A stretch of DNA of 64,000 nt from Microvelia longipes (Eukaryota; Arthropoda; Insecta; Hemiptera; Veliidae), in assembly GCA_018340805.1 (NCBI GenBank), contig JACMZG010000008.1, positions 57,682,962 to 57,746,961 on the forward strand. The letters are read 5' to 3'. The translations under genes were made by a program, and so were the position numbers. Numbering within the stretch: the stretch's first letter is position 1; each line of letters opens with the position of its first letter. Of the stretch, positions 13,201 through 23,857 are shown piece by piece. The notes under the pieces are model-generated. The model did not search any database. It was not told the DNA's origin and worked only from the letters and a program-made list of their open reading frames with translations.

Positions 13201-13930
13201 TTAGATCTCTTTTTAAGTTTTTTAAGTAATCACAACAGTGTTCTATTGGATGCTATTAGTTTAATCGAACTAAGATTTTTTTATTGTCTAGTTCACGCTG
13301 TGTGTATAAATGTAGACCAGCTAATTGTGATTTGGGACTTCAACCTTATAAATATATTACAATATTTTTTTTATATTATAATTGAAATTTATCAGTAGAA
13401 CTCACTTATAGTAGTTGTACATTTTATTTAAAATTAAAATACTAAATTACATAAGACTATTTTTTTAAATATTTGTCATTAATTTTTTTAACAATTGCCT
13501 GATCGGATTTATACTAATCCTGTCGTTTACTTATTAATTTTGTTTAATAAAACATAAAATAACGAATTTCGTGAACTAATTTTTAAAACATCTAAAACAA
13601 ATTTGTATAAAAATATAGCGTTGTTAAAAATCTAAAGATTATAAAAGGTGATAGGGACCTACTAATCAGTGAATTAATCTGTAATTATTAATTGCATAAT
13701 CTTTGGCTAAAAATATTTATTTTAGATTTAATGTTATTGCTGACTTCCATTTTATCCTATTTATTAATAGTTATCGCAGTAATGTTATCGTAACTAAACA
13801 AAATATATTTGAATAAAGATAACATTGTAGAGACAGATAGGATGATGATGGTGAGTTACAGAATGCTAATATTATAAAATATTACAAAATGTAACCTTAG
13901 GTTATATTTAAAAAATAAGGATGCACAGTC
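10240..13930. other. Unannotated AT-rich sequence
   Basis: About 3.7 kb without a supported gene or repeat. GC-richer patches at 12,340-12,410 and 12,520-12,640 have some tRNA-like or coding-like texture, but neither folds or matches a family well enough to name. Open frames at 11,610, 12,519 and 13,132 are unremarkable. Confidence 0.3.
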
Positions 13931-13944
13931 CGAATAAACAAAAG

Positions 13945-14115
13945 ACATTTGGCATCTTGGCTCCGCTACCTCGGTGCTTCGCGCCTTGGCCGCTACGTGG
14001 CATCGGTAATACAGGTCTTGAAGCGACCCTTATCGTTGTCCTATATCAGTTTGTCATATTCATAGTTTATAGGTAGCATATTGCCACGATATAAGCGAAT
14101 TTTCAAATGTATTAG
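13945..14115 (+). repeat. Degenerate copy of the GC-hairpin repeat family
   Basis: It reads CTCGGTGCTTCGCGCCTTGG then CCGCTACGTGGCATCGG, in the order of the 21.0-kb copy (GGCGCTTCGCGCC, CCTTG, CCGC, GGCGTCGG). As in the intact copies, it is followed about 100 bp later by an ATTGCCACG remnant of the ATGGCA hairpin and by AGCGAATTTT near 14,095. That conserved order shows common descent. Several stems have decayed. Confidence 0.55.
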
Positions 14116-14119
14116 TCAA

Positions 14120-15136
14120 AAAACGAATTTTTACATTATGTGTACGCCCATCAATAAAAACAAAACAAGTGCTAGCTTATGTGATCAAAAACAACTTTCC
14201 CTAATGTACGTTTTAAAAACTTTTAATACCCCGAGAACAAACAGTCATGCCCTCCCTATATTTAACCACCTCGGCTCTGTCTTTAAATTAATCACATTGT
14301 TGCCACCGCTTCACCTCTCGAACCAACAACTCTGTTAACTTGGCTTTACCTCTGAGTTTAAAATTTTATGGTTCTCCCGGCTGGCATCTTTGGGATCAAC
14401 TAAGCTTGCAGCAATGTCCTCCTATGACGCGTTAATAACTATAATAATTTACTAATAAATGTCATTGTTAAAATGACATTCAATAGAATAAATTATTGTC
14501 TTTAAAGAGTTTCATAATCACCTGTGAAATTAAATAAATAGGGAAAATACATTTTACATTTAATTTGATTTGTATTATAATGTATTCAACTATATGTCTC
14601 ATTATTTAATTATGTTTTATGCATTTTTGTTGTAAATTGAATATTTTTTACGGTTATATTATTGTGCAATATTTTATTTTAAATCTGTTAAAAATTTTAT
14701 CTTGATTAAAAGCCAAAGCGATGAAATTTAAAATACATTAGCTCCTACCTCTGCTCACCACTTTCCCAGCATAATGCTGTATATAAATTAGCCCTAATAC
14801 GTTTTGTATATTAACCGTAATGGTTTTATAATGATTATTTTTCAATTATATACCTACATGGTGATATAATTGTTTTTTTCTTTCAGAGGTATTTATTATT
14901 TGTCATTAATAAGTTTAATTTATGATTTTTTAAATATTTTTATTGACTAAGAGCTAATAATATAAATTTCATGATATTAAATCATTTTAATTTTTAATAT
15001 ATTTATTAAGAGTTTTTAGCGAACTCTTTTAGTGCTATGACATATGAAGTTTTAACTTTTTTGCCACTTCATTATTTATATGATGTACGTTTATTTCCTT
15101 TAAAGAACTAAGGTGAGCGTTAATGGAGTTCATCTT
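14120..15136. other. Unannotated AT-rich sequence
   Basis: No supported gene. An 85-codon + strand frame runs across the edge of the hairpin relic (14,081-14,338) and shows no recognisable domain. Confidence 0.3.
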
Positions 15137-15786
15137 AATAAAAGAGGAAGAAGTCTCTCCACAAAAATATATTTCTTTTTAGCAAAGCGCTTTCAACCTA
15201 ACAAGAGGTCATCATCAGTGCTAGCCTAACAAACAAAATAATACAATAAATCAGAAAAATCTAAAAGAAAGAAAAATAAATAAACAATCAAGTAAACCGA
15301 TTAAAAACACAAGTCAATAAAATAAAATAAATAAATATAACAAAATAACAAAAATTAAATTAAAAAGGAAGACAATATTAAAAATTAAAAACTACCGTTG
15401 AATAAAGAAGAGGGTGATAGATGAGTCTTATAGATCAGATATCAAGGATAGACTGACTGGCGCTGGTGTGGGCGCTAGTAAAAGGGCTTTCAGTAGGGGC
15501 GTTCTTTCTCCCCTCTCATTAATATTGTCATCGCCAGTGTCTCTTGGCTTCTCAAATTTCCATTTTCCAAGAAGTCCATTTTTCTTCCCTTTACTAACAA
15601 AATGGAGGCAGCCAACTTTGTGAGGTCCATCATAATGGTTCTCTGCTCTTAAATGCTGGTAAAACTTGCTGTTCCGATCTACGTGTATGCTCCCCAGCCT
15701 GGTGCTTATACTTCTTCCAGTCTGACCTAAGTATTCAACCTGGCAGGTACCGCACTGAACCTTGTAAATACCACTTCTAGCTCCTA
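15137..15786 (-). pseudogene. Inverted PLE arm: GIY-YIG endonuclease and 3' tail
   Basis: The minus-strand frame 15,428-15,847 reads GIYKVQCGTCQVEYLGQTGR, the GIY-YIG core with the PLE-specific CxxC insertion, followed by H-x-R and a QHLRAENH segment. This is the better-preserved endonuclease copy: it is in one frame where the right arm is broken. Homology with the right arm ends at about 15,786 (AGGAGCTAGAAGTGG shared). Residues upstream of this are read-through into the RT part and are not endonuclease. The plus-strand frame at 15,414-15,623 is its antisense shadow. Confidence 0.85.
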
Positions 15787-16640
15787 GAAATACCACCATC
15801 ACCAGTTTTAAAGCTAAGGATTCTGTAGAAAATAGTCTTGATTTCATAAAATCTGTTGGGTCAATACAGCTTCCATCTTCCTACATCCTAGTTTCGTTTG
15901 ATGTGGTAGACTTATTCGCCAGTGTCCCGTCAAACACGTGTTTAACACTTTTTAAAGCAATCTTAGAAAAATATTCATGTAATAAGATTTTTAACACTGA
16001 GTTTATGGAAGTTTTGGAACTGTGTCTTAGCCAGGATTATTTTTCTTTTGATGGCAATTTTTACAAGGTAAAGGAGGCTTAGCTATGGCGCACCTCTGTC
16101 AGCCTTAGGTGCAAATATTTTTATGCATATTTTTATCATGAGTTTGTTGAGGACCGCGCTCGTAATCCTTACCTTAAGTACATATATTTTTGGAAAAGGT
16201 ATGTCGATGACGTCTTCGTAATCTGGACTGGTTCTGAGCGTAAATTATTATCTTTTTTAGAGAGTACCTTAACACCCGTCATAAGACCATAAAAGTTTAC
16301 TCACGAAATCAGCAGAACGGCGTTTTAAATTTCTTGACCTTACTGTCTCTAGGAAAATAATATTTTAAGGTTTGAAAATTTATAGAAACCTACTGCCCAC
16401 CGACAACGTGATTCCGGTCGATTCCAACATCCTTGGATGCATAAAATGGCAGCTTTTAACGCTTTGGTCACCGGTTATTAACTACACCCCTCGACTCAGA
16501 AGCTTATAAAAAGGAACTAAACACGATTTATAACATAGCTTTAAGTAACGGTTATAAGATTGACTTAATTGATAACTTATACGGAAGAAGAATCGTCGTT
16601 TAGCTTCTTCAATAATGGGTGCAGAGGCGTAGTGAAGTTG
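15787..16640 (+). pseudogene. PLE reverse transcriptase, frameshifted
   Basis: The + strand reads SFDVVDLFASVP (RT motif A, catalytic Asp). After a one-base loss near 16,087 comes GLAMGAPLSALGANIFMHIF (motif B). Then comes YFWKRYVDDVFVIW, the YVDD catalytic box, followed by FKFLDLTVSR and IYRKPTATDN, the conserved PLE segment before the thumb. The N-terminal fingers are missing at the inverted junction. At least one further frame change precedes FKFLDL. The order of motifs is diagnostic for Penelope-type RT. It cannot produce a full protein. Confidence 0.88.
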
Positions 16641-17130
16641 ATAAAGTTTGGTGCTCTATTTCCTTATATTGGCAGTATTTCACAGCGGGTAGCTTCCATC
16701 CTTCAGTCTAATGGACTTAAGTTAAGTTTTCAAATAATTAAGCCCTTAAAAACTATTTTAGGCAGTGTTAAAGACCCTGTCCGCCAGGAGCTAGAAGTGG
16801 TATTTACAAGGTTCAGTGCGGTACCTGCCAGGTTGAATACTTAGGTCAGACCTGGAAGAAGAGTATAAGACCAGGGCTGGGGGAGCATACACGTAGATTC
16901 GCGACAGCAAGTTTTACCAGCATTTTAAGAGCAGAGAACCATTATGATGGACCTCACAAAGTTGGCTGCCTCCATTTTGTTAGTAAAGGGAGAAAATGGA
17001 CTTTCTTGGAAAAATTGGAAAAATTTTGAGAAGCCAAGAGACACTGGGCGGATGGACAATATTAATGAGAGGGGAGAAGAACGCCCTACTGAAAGCCCTT
17101 TTACTTAGCGCCACACCAGCGCCAGTCAGT
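16641..17130 (+). pseudogene. PLE linker and right-arm GIY-YIG endonuclease, broken
   Basis: The + strand reads LFPYIGSISQRVASILQSNG, the PLE linker after the RT thumb, through KDPVRQELE. It then passes, with frame changes, into the nucleotide equivalent of the endonuclease seen intact in the left arm (CGTCQVEYLGQT by alignment). Small insertions around 16,850-16,910 and 16,985-17,010 break the frame. The open frame 16,569-16,844 covers the linker only. Confidence 0.8.
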
Positions 17131-17364
17131 CTATCCTTGATATCTGATCTATAAGACTCATCTATCACCTCTTCTTTATTCAACGGTAGTTTTTTAATTT
17201 TTAATATTGTCTTTCTTTTTAATTAATTTTTGTTATTTTGTTATATTTATTTATTTTATTTTATTGACTTGTGTTTTTAATCGGTTTACTTGATTGTTTT
17301 TTTTTTTTTTTTTTTTTTTTAGATTTTTCTGATTTATTGTATTATTTTGTTTGTTAGGCTAGCA

Positions 17365-17392
17365 CTGATGATGACCTCTTGTTAGGTTGAAA
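17365..17392 (+). ncRNA. Hammerhead-like core in PLE 3' tail (candidate)
   Basis: CTGATGA (17,365-17,371), a GACCT/AGGTT helix (17,373-17,377 with 17,384-17,388) and GAAA (17,389-17,392) reproduce half of a hammerhead ribozyme core: CUGAUGA, stem II, GAAA. The mirrored arm has the same at 15,191-15,218 (-), and a relic at 63,821-63,846 (-) keeps it with a changed loop. PLE terminal repeats are known to encode minimal hammerheads. I could not find a convincing stem III and stem I here, so activity is doubtful. Confidence 0.4.
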
Positions 17393-17449
17393 GCGCTTTG
17401 CTAAAAAGAAATATATTTTTGTGGAGAGACTTCTTCCTCTTTTATTTAT

Positions 17450-17710
17450 TTCCTTTTGTTTTATGATTAAATATGAATTAATAAATAATTTATTGTACTG
17501 ATTAGTACAAAATTTTAACTTTTTGCCTTAAATAATATTAGAATATTTCATTATATAAATATTTTTAACACTACAAATCGGATGTTACTCATTGTTAAAC
17601 TTATCAAAAGGAAGGATTAAGTTGCCGTATAGAACTTTAGCAGAACATAAAATATTTACATGGAAAACATTATATTTTTACTATGCATTTTTAAACGCAA
17701 ATATATTCAT
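17450..17710. other. AT-rich spacer, nothing recognised
   Basis: No repeat or coding signal seen between the PLE and the candidate recursive splice site. Confidence 0.35.
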
Positions 17711-17794
17711 TTTTTCTTTTTATTTGTTACAGGTAAGCATTGAGTAAAGCTCTAATATTTTATATTTTATTAGCTGAGATGAGATATCGTAAGT
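17711..17794 (+). promoter_or_regulatory. Candidate recursive splice site (ratchet point) 1
   Basis: A pyrimidine tract (17,711-17,728) runs into TTATTTGTTACAG|GTAAGC, so a 3' splice site (AG at 17,731-17,732) is fused directly to a 5' splice site (GTAAGC 17,733-17,738). This is the zero-length-exon consensus known from very long insect and vertebrate introns. A perfect donor, TATC|GTAAGT, follows at 17,789, which could define a 56-nt recursive-splicing exon. That exon has a stop in all three frames, as expected of a skipped RS-exon. The second site near 43.95 kb shares the same pattern. Confidence 0.45.
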
Positions 17795-17799
17795 AATTT

Positions 17800-20700
17800 A
17801 AAAAAATATCCTATTGCTACTAATCATTATAATTATTCTAAATAAATAAGTAAGATACAATAATTTTAATATTTTTTATCACTAGTATAAAAAAATGAAT
17901 GTTCAAATTATGCCAGCTAAAAATAATATAAATTTCATGATATGTTCGTAAATTTAAATTGCGAGATATATCATAGATATTGTTAAAGTTTTTTAACTTT
18001 TTCTTGACATAAAGTCGATACTAAGTAAGAGAAAGGTACCATCCACTGACCTTTAAGAATAAAGATTCAAATTCAAACTCTTTGCTGGTATAGCGTGAGG
18101 CCTTAAGGGTCTTCTGTAGGTATCCTTTACAAGAAGAGGGAGAGGGGGCAACAGGTGGTGTCAACTCACACCAACAATATTATACAGTCTCCTAAATCTT
18201 TGTCTTTTTTAATAGGAATCATTTTGAATTGCTAATATACTTTTCTTCACTATCCCTGAAATTCTACACTTCTAAAAACCCAAAATATTAAAGGCAAACT
18301 GAGTGCACCTTAAGTAAACTCTAGAAATGTTATTATTATACCTTTTTGTAATAGCGTTGTAAGCTTTTACGCTTTATCTGCTTGTTTAGGATGAAAATTG
18401 CGAGCGAGATGAAAAGTATCTTTCCCAGAAAAGATTATTAATATCTGGATGTGCCAGTGTTTTTAGTACTAGCGTTATAGGATTGTTAAAAGATTATGCC
18501 GCCTAAATTATTATATACAAATGAATAAACCCTTTTTATATTATTATTAAAACTTTCTATTTAAATGATCTTGCTTTATAAAGCTTAAAGTTAGCTGTAT
18601 TTATAAAGCTTATTTTTGTTACTTTAAAATTAAGTTATAAAATACTAAGTAATTAGACTTAACGATTTAATTACACATTATCTGAATTCTAAGAGGACTA
18701 TTAGAAGAGAATTTATTTAATTTATTTTTCAAAGATTTAAGGTATTAGCTTTCACACTTGCTGTAAACCGCTTACATACTTAACTATTACATAGTTATAA
18801 TTTCAAACTAGTTTAGTAAAGAACCTGTTAATAGCTTATATATTATAATTAACCTGTACTTGTAACTTGTTTATCAAGAAAACAAGTGTAAATTTATAAA
18901 ATTTTATATTATTTAAATAAAGAAAATTGTAACAACTGGAATGAACTAGTGGTCAGAATAAAAGTTGGGTGCAAATGTTCGCAAGTTGGGCAAATTTTCT
19001 TTTAAATGAGTTCTTCTTTGCTTAACAATCCATTTCTTAGATATTTTTAGTTTGTTCATTATGAAGTGAGCACAAGTATTACTACTTGTCCCCTTTTTTT
19101 TAAAGAAAATGCGCAAATTTCTCCCGCACATGTTGTACAAAACTATGGTCATGGTCATCAACTTTGGGGTTGATATGTTTCGCCTATGTTTAGGTCTAAG
19201 AATTAATTAACTTGTGATGTTCTCTCAATATTTCAGTAAGCCTTTGAAAAAGAATTTCAGTTAATCTTTTAGTATTTTAGGTAACGAAATAGTATCGATT
19301 ATTGTGATCACAGCACGTTGTTTTGGTTCTGTCAGGTTGATAATAACAATCTGTTACACTAAAAGATTTGACAAAAGTATGCTAAATTTATTTTGTAAAA
19401 ACCGGAGCTATATATTATTTACTACTTTGAGAGGTAGTTAGTGCCTTTTTATTTTTATTTGTTTTTTGGGTACGAATTTGGTTTAGATTTAAGGATTTTT
19501 TACCTTTTTTTTTAATCATATTTATTTATTAGCTGAATTATGAAAAGGAGTATACTTTGTTGGGATTTTGACTAGGATAATTTTGTGGGGCATTTCGAAG
19601 GAGTGTCAAAGAGGGTTCCCTAGGTAGTCTGTGGACTGACTATTAATAGGTCAACCTGCTTGGTTGCAAATGGGGCTTTTGCTTATAAAATTGAAGGAAA
19701 CTACCAAAAACCTTAATTAGGTTTATGGGACACGCGGGTCCTAGGTGTAAAGTTTATATTATTATTATTTTTTACGTTAGGGGTTTTAACGGTTTAGGTT
19801 TGGTCTCAATTGAGATTTTTATTGAGCCTAATGGGAATAGTGTATTTTATTTACGAATTTTACTGTATTTGTTAATTTTTTTAATTTTGAGGAGATTAGA
19901 GTCTTGTTGAGAAATGTTAAAAAGGGTAAAAGATGTGGTGAAAGAAGGATTATAATCTTGTTTGTAGTACTATACGCTTACATAATAAAAAGAGCGATCT
20001 AGAATCGAGCATCTTGACGAGACTATATTTACTACCGACCATAACCTAAGTATATAGAGATGTGGCATAAAACTTGGATTAAACGATATTTTTATTTTCG
20101 CCTTGACATTTTTATTCCTGTTTAGAACGTTTTATTATTTCACTATACATACAAAAAATATAAACGTAATCACTAATTTTTACCATCATAAAGCTGAATT
20201 TAACTAACATTAAGATAAAATATGGGTGATCTGGCTTTTATTACTCTAAGTTCTTAAAGCATTAATGTGTTAATGTTTTATAATCTAGGTCCATAGTTTT
20301 AAAATCTTTTTTAGCGATTTTTCATCGTAAGATAATGGTTCTTGTGTTTATAGAGTATTTATGAGCCTTAATTACAATTTTATCACCCATTAAATAGCAA
20401 AAACTATTTAAAATCTCGATTTACAGAAATAAATACCTTGAAGGGCCGATATACCCGAAAGCGAGTATTAATTATTTTTTAAATCCAAATTATTATCAAT
20501 AAAAATAATAATTTCGCGTTAGGTATTATAGGTGTATCGCAGTAAGAGAGTTATGCGTGTAAAATACACTCAGTCATCTCCAGTCTCCAGTGCTGTTATT
20601 AAATACTTAGGGGAATGAAACTAATCTTTTTATTATCCCTGCTCATTCTTTCAAGTCCCGAGCTTTTTCAATACAAAAGAAAAACGTGGGAAAAATTAAG

Positions 20701-20879
20701 GTCGAAGTGAAGTTCGAGAAGATCTCCTGTTTTAAAAAATAAATTTATATAAATACGGTATATATAGAAGCTGGAATCAATCTAAAACATAAAACCTAAA
20801 TCTCACTTTCTTCATTAAATATCCACGTTTTACCACCTGCAGATACCAAAATTGAAATAAAAAATCTTTTATGTTTCTA
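17800..20879. other. Unannotated AT-rich sequence
   Basis: About 3 kb without a supported gene. At 20,615-20,710 (+) there is a 31-codon frame starting MKLIFLLSLLILSS, which looks like a signal peptide, followed by a short basic tail and a stop. It is too short to call. The frame at 19,725-19,910 has hydrophobic C-terminal character but no family match. Confidence 0.3.
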
Positions 20880-20975
20880 AAAGGTGTTTGGTGATATATG
20901 TAAAAAAATAATGGGGTGATTCTATGCCCCAAGGGCAAGAAAAAACATGGTTTTGACAAGGGTCAATTATCAACA
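20880..20975 (+). repeat. Left terminal inverted repeat of the Tigger-type element
   Basis: Matches the reverse complement of about 25,170-25,264 over GGTGTTTGGTGATATATGTA, an A-run, TGGGGTG and TTCTATGCCCCAAG, with scattered substitutions. The first bases of the expected CAG end have mutated to AAA. Confidence 0.65.
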
Positions 20976-21026
20976 GTTCTTCGGAAAATGGTGGAAAATG
21001 TAAACCCCCAGGTTATAAGGTAAAGG

Positions 21027-21297
21027 TTTAAAATACGGGCCTTCGGCCCGTAGCCGCTATGCGGCCTCGGCGCTTCGCGCCTTGTCCGCTCCGCGGCGTC
21101 GGCCCACCGGGCCGCTTCGCGGCCCGGGGGCCTCCCTGTGGCCGCTTCGCGGCCACATTGTTGTTGTTTTGTATGATGTTTTGTTTCATTATTGTTCTTG
21201 TTACATGGCATTTTGCCATGTACCTAGCGAATTTTCACAGCCTCTCCACACAGGCCCGCTTCGCGGGCCTGAGAGGCTTTCTCACAAATTTGATTTT
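21027..21297 (+). repeat. GC-hairpin array, copy 1 (intact)
   Basis: A chain of near-perfect palindromes with TTC triloops: CGGGCCTTCGGCCCG, GGCGCTTCGCGCC, GGCCGCTTCGCGGCC (twice, one extended by GGG), then GTTACATGGCA/TGCCATGTA. Last comes AGCCTCT enclosing CAGGCCCGCTTCGCGGGCCTG and closing with AGAGGCT. The block is extremely GC-rich in DNA of roughly 70% AT. It starts TTTAAAATACGGG and ends CAAATTTGATTTT, the limits shared with copy 2. Open frames through it are artefacts. Function is unknown. Confidence 0.85.
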
Positions 21298-21557
21298 ACT
21301 AATTAAGATTTTATTAATACTTTATTATTAATAGTATGCTATAATATTAAAACTAACAAGCATTATAAACAAAAATATATTCATGATTTATGTTTTTAAA
21401 TAAAAATACCGTTTCCGTCACTTAAGATCATAGATAAACAATATTAACATAGATGGCTCACTCAAAGATTTAAAAAAAAATAGTTGATGGGATGCAGGAG
21501 GCTCAAGTAGTACAGTCTAGTGGTGACAGCGTGAAACTGTCACATATTTTTATTTCT

Positions 21558-21858
21558 GACATTTTATTTATTTATTTTTATTCAACCAAACAACGAGCTG
21601 TTGAGGGTAATCAAGTCTTTCCATCCGCTTTTCAGCGCTAGAATCATGAGGAGTCGATGGATGAGTGATCCCAAGAAAGCTCTATAAAGAATTTCGTATA
21701 AATTGGTAAAAAGTGAAAAAAATTAATTTCTCACTCTTACTTCACCCATTCTGTCGTCCCCCCTTGGATTTGAACCTCTAATGTCAGAGTTTCAATTTTG
21801 TTTCTTTCCTTTACTTATCCGTTTGCGCCAACCCGAGATGTTATACTCAGCAAATTTA
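21558..21858 (-). mobile_element. tRNA-derived SINE
   Basis: On the minus strand the head reads GGTTGGCGCAAACGGATAAG (box A-like TGGCGCAAACGG). About 50 bp on comes GAGGTTCAAATCC (a perfect box B GGTTCAAATCC). A ~180-bp body follows, ending in a simple AAATAAATAAATAAAATG tail near 21,560. Two Pol III boxes at tRNA spacing plus an A-rich tail define a tRNA-derived SINE. It interrupts the interval between hairpin copy 1 and repeat B1 that is short in the second unit, so it inserted after the duplication. Confidence 0.65.
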
Positions 21859-22627
21859 AATGTTAAGTCTAAAAAACTAAGAATGAATTATTGTTATTTT
21901 TTAAGAAAACGATGGTGCTGCTTCGCGTGATGAGGCCCAAAGTTTTATAAAACAAAAATACATCGCGAATACTAAAGCATACCATAGATCTTTGTTTACT
22001 TTTATTTTATTTTACTAAACGATTGGCAACTGTTTTTTTTAAAAAATACTACAGCACAATCTAGTAGAGAATAGAGCAAATATATTTTTACTACTAGCGC
22101 TCTTCAAGACTCTAGTGATGAGACCCCCAACTTAAATCATAAACACAAACTTGTCAATTGAGTGTTCCTACTACACTCGGGAGTGAACCATCTATCTTAG
22201 GATTGTCTGATTGAGCTGAAACCGGTCGCAATCGTTTTAGAATGACTTCGACCATATAAAGACTACTTCGAGGTTCTTCCGCTTTACGGGCCTGCTTTGC
22301 TCGGCGTGGTTTAGTGGAAGCCATTTTTGTCCTGTCTCTCTGGGACAGCAGGATTACCAGGATAGAGCAAGAGGTAGAGGTCCATCTTTTATACTATATC
22401 CCCACCCTCTAACACTACTAAACCTAACAGATATCGTACAAGTCTTTGACCTAGACGTATACATATATACAACATTATATATATATATATATATGTATAC
22501 TGTTTGCGCCATTTGTGATGATTCGATTGAGCTGTAATTGGTCTTAATCGATTCAGCTAGCCGTCTACCTAAACACGAAATACCTTGTTTTAAAGCCATT
22601 TCAAGTTTCAAAAAATTTTTTTTTTCA

Positions 22628-22656
22628 TGACGTCATAACTTTGGTTGATGACGTCA
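22628..22656. promoter_or_regulatory. Paired TGACGTCA (CRE/ATF-type) palindromes in B1
   Basis: Two perfect TGACGTCA octamers at 22,628-22,635 and 22,649-22,656, spaced exactly two helical turns apart (21 bp). Copy B2 keeps both at 24,778-24,785 and 24,799-24,806. TGACGTCA is the consensus full site for CREB/ATF bZIP dimers. Binding in this organism is not shown. Confidence 0.5.
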
Positions 22657-22781
22657 TAATGTTTTTATAAACAATAGGCCTCGTAACCTCCACAACATCT
22701 CGCGATTTGAAAAGATTCGTTTCAATTTGACAACGCCTTCGAGAGTTATCGTTCGCCATACGAAAGGGTAGAAACTCTTAC

Positions 22782-22940
<159 letters not shown>

Positions 22941-23058
22941 TTTTTTCGGGCATATATTTTTGTTATCAGGAAGCCAATAGGAACCGATTCCACTCACTCC
23001 CACCCTCAACTTTCGTCATCCGAACAACCTCATAAGCGTCATTTTCATAATGAAAATT

Positions 23059-23753
23059 CGCTAAAAGGTAAACCCAGGTTTGTGTATTATCATTGTTTGG
23101 TTATGATAAAAAATAATCAAAAAAATACTTTTTAACTTCGATTACTGGTAATTTTGTGCTATACACTATGAGTAGTAATGTTGGTATTGATCAAAACTGT
23201 GAACAAAGAAGTTTTTCCAAAACTCCGATAAAATTTTACATTGTTTTTAGAACAGTTATTGAGCTACATTTTTTTTTAATTTTTCAGAAAAATGCAACTC
23301 TTTTTAGTTTTTTATAAACAATGTAACTTTTTTTATGAAATGGATATATACTTTTTTTAGGAAATTTCTTGGCTTTCCAACGAAATTCATAACTTATTTG
23401 TATTATTTATGCTTTGGGAGTTAAAGCGTGTTTTTCAAACCAACATCCGCAACCCTAAAAAATGTCTATGTAACGAACAAAATTTCCAGAAATAAAGATA
23501 AAGACAAGACCCGCAAACTTCAAAAAGGAATTGACCAAAACAGCACTTCTGTTTTTCTGTAATTTCCCAGAACAATTATTTATTGATTCTCGCCCTGCAT
23601 TATTTAATTTTGTGAACTCTTTCTTTACAATTTTCTATGAAATTAGGATTAACACAGCATAGAACTAAAAATCTTTCAGTTTTAATTTGGTATTCGGTCT
23701 GACCAGTTCGTTTGTAAAAACTTTTTATTTGTTTGTAAATCGAGTTTATTAAA
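23059..23753. other. Interior Tigger-element sequence, 5' of the transposase start
   Basis: Present once, between repeat B1 and the transposase fragment. AT-rich with no further motif recognised. Presumed 5' untranslated part of the Tigger-type element. Confidence 0.35.
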
Positions 23754-23857
23754 ATGTCAAAACGGAAATCGCTGTCCCTTTCTCAAAAAATCAATTTATT
23801 AAAAGATTCTGACGATGGAGTCAAAACCAAAGACTTGTCTCTGAAGTATATCAACAA
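23754..23857 (+). pseudogene. Tigger/pogo transposase N-terminus (truncated)
   Basis: It begins MSKRKSLSLSQKINLLKDSD and continues DGVKTKDLSLKY. This is the first helix-turn-helix of CENP-B/pogo/Tigger transposases: a basic start, then a helix of the S-L-x-x-K-x-x-L-L-K type, then a second helix ending L-x-x-K-Y. The family normally continues G-V-x-x-S-T and a DDE domain over several hundred residues. Here the frame runs straight into the GC-hairpin repeat at 23,858 and codes nothing meaningful after it. The start codon context is intact. Confidence 0.65.

Larger units (their letters stand above)
15137..17446 (+). mobile_element. Penelope-like retroelement with inverted 3' duplicate
   Basis: A 5'-truncated Penelope-like element (PLE). 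The + strand carries reverse transcriptase, linker and GIY-YIG endonuclease, then a 3' tail ending TTCCTCTTTTATT. On its 5' side sits a second, inverted copy of the endonuclease and tail, whose outer end (AATAAAAGAGGAAG) is the exact complement of the right end. The element is therefore bounded by ~650-bp inverted repeats around a unique RT segment. PLEs are known for partial tandem or inverted copies. Frameshifts in the RT and right endonuclease make it non-functional. Confidence 0.88.

Noticed and set aside
15414..15623. 69-codon + strand frame, and its twin at 16,980-17,183 on the minus strand
   Set aside because: Both are antisense to the Penelope endonuclease region. They look alike only because the two arms are inverted copies.
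19725..19910. Possible nuclear mitochondrial insertion
   Set aside because: The hydrophobic 61-codon frame and G-richer texture suggested it, but no mitochondrial gene could be aligned by eye.
20615..20710. 31-residue frame beginning MKLIFLLSLLILSS
   Set aside because: It has signal-peptide texture, but a frame this short with no cysteine pattern, splice donor or relative is expected by chance in 64 kb.
20963..21331. Four Ala/Arg/Gly/Pro-rich frames over the GC block, and the 125-codon frame after 23,857
   Set aside because: They arise from GC-rich palindromes lacking stop codons. Only the first ~35 codons from 23,754 are transposase.
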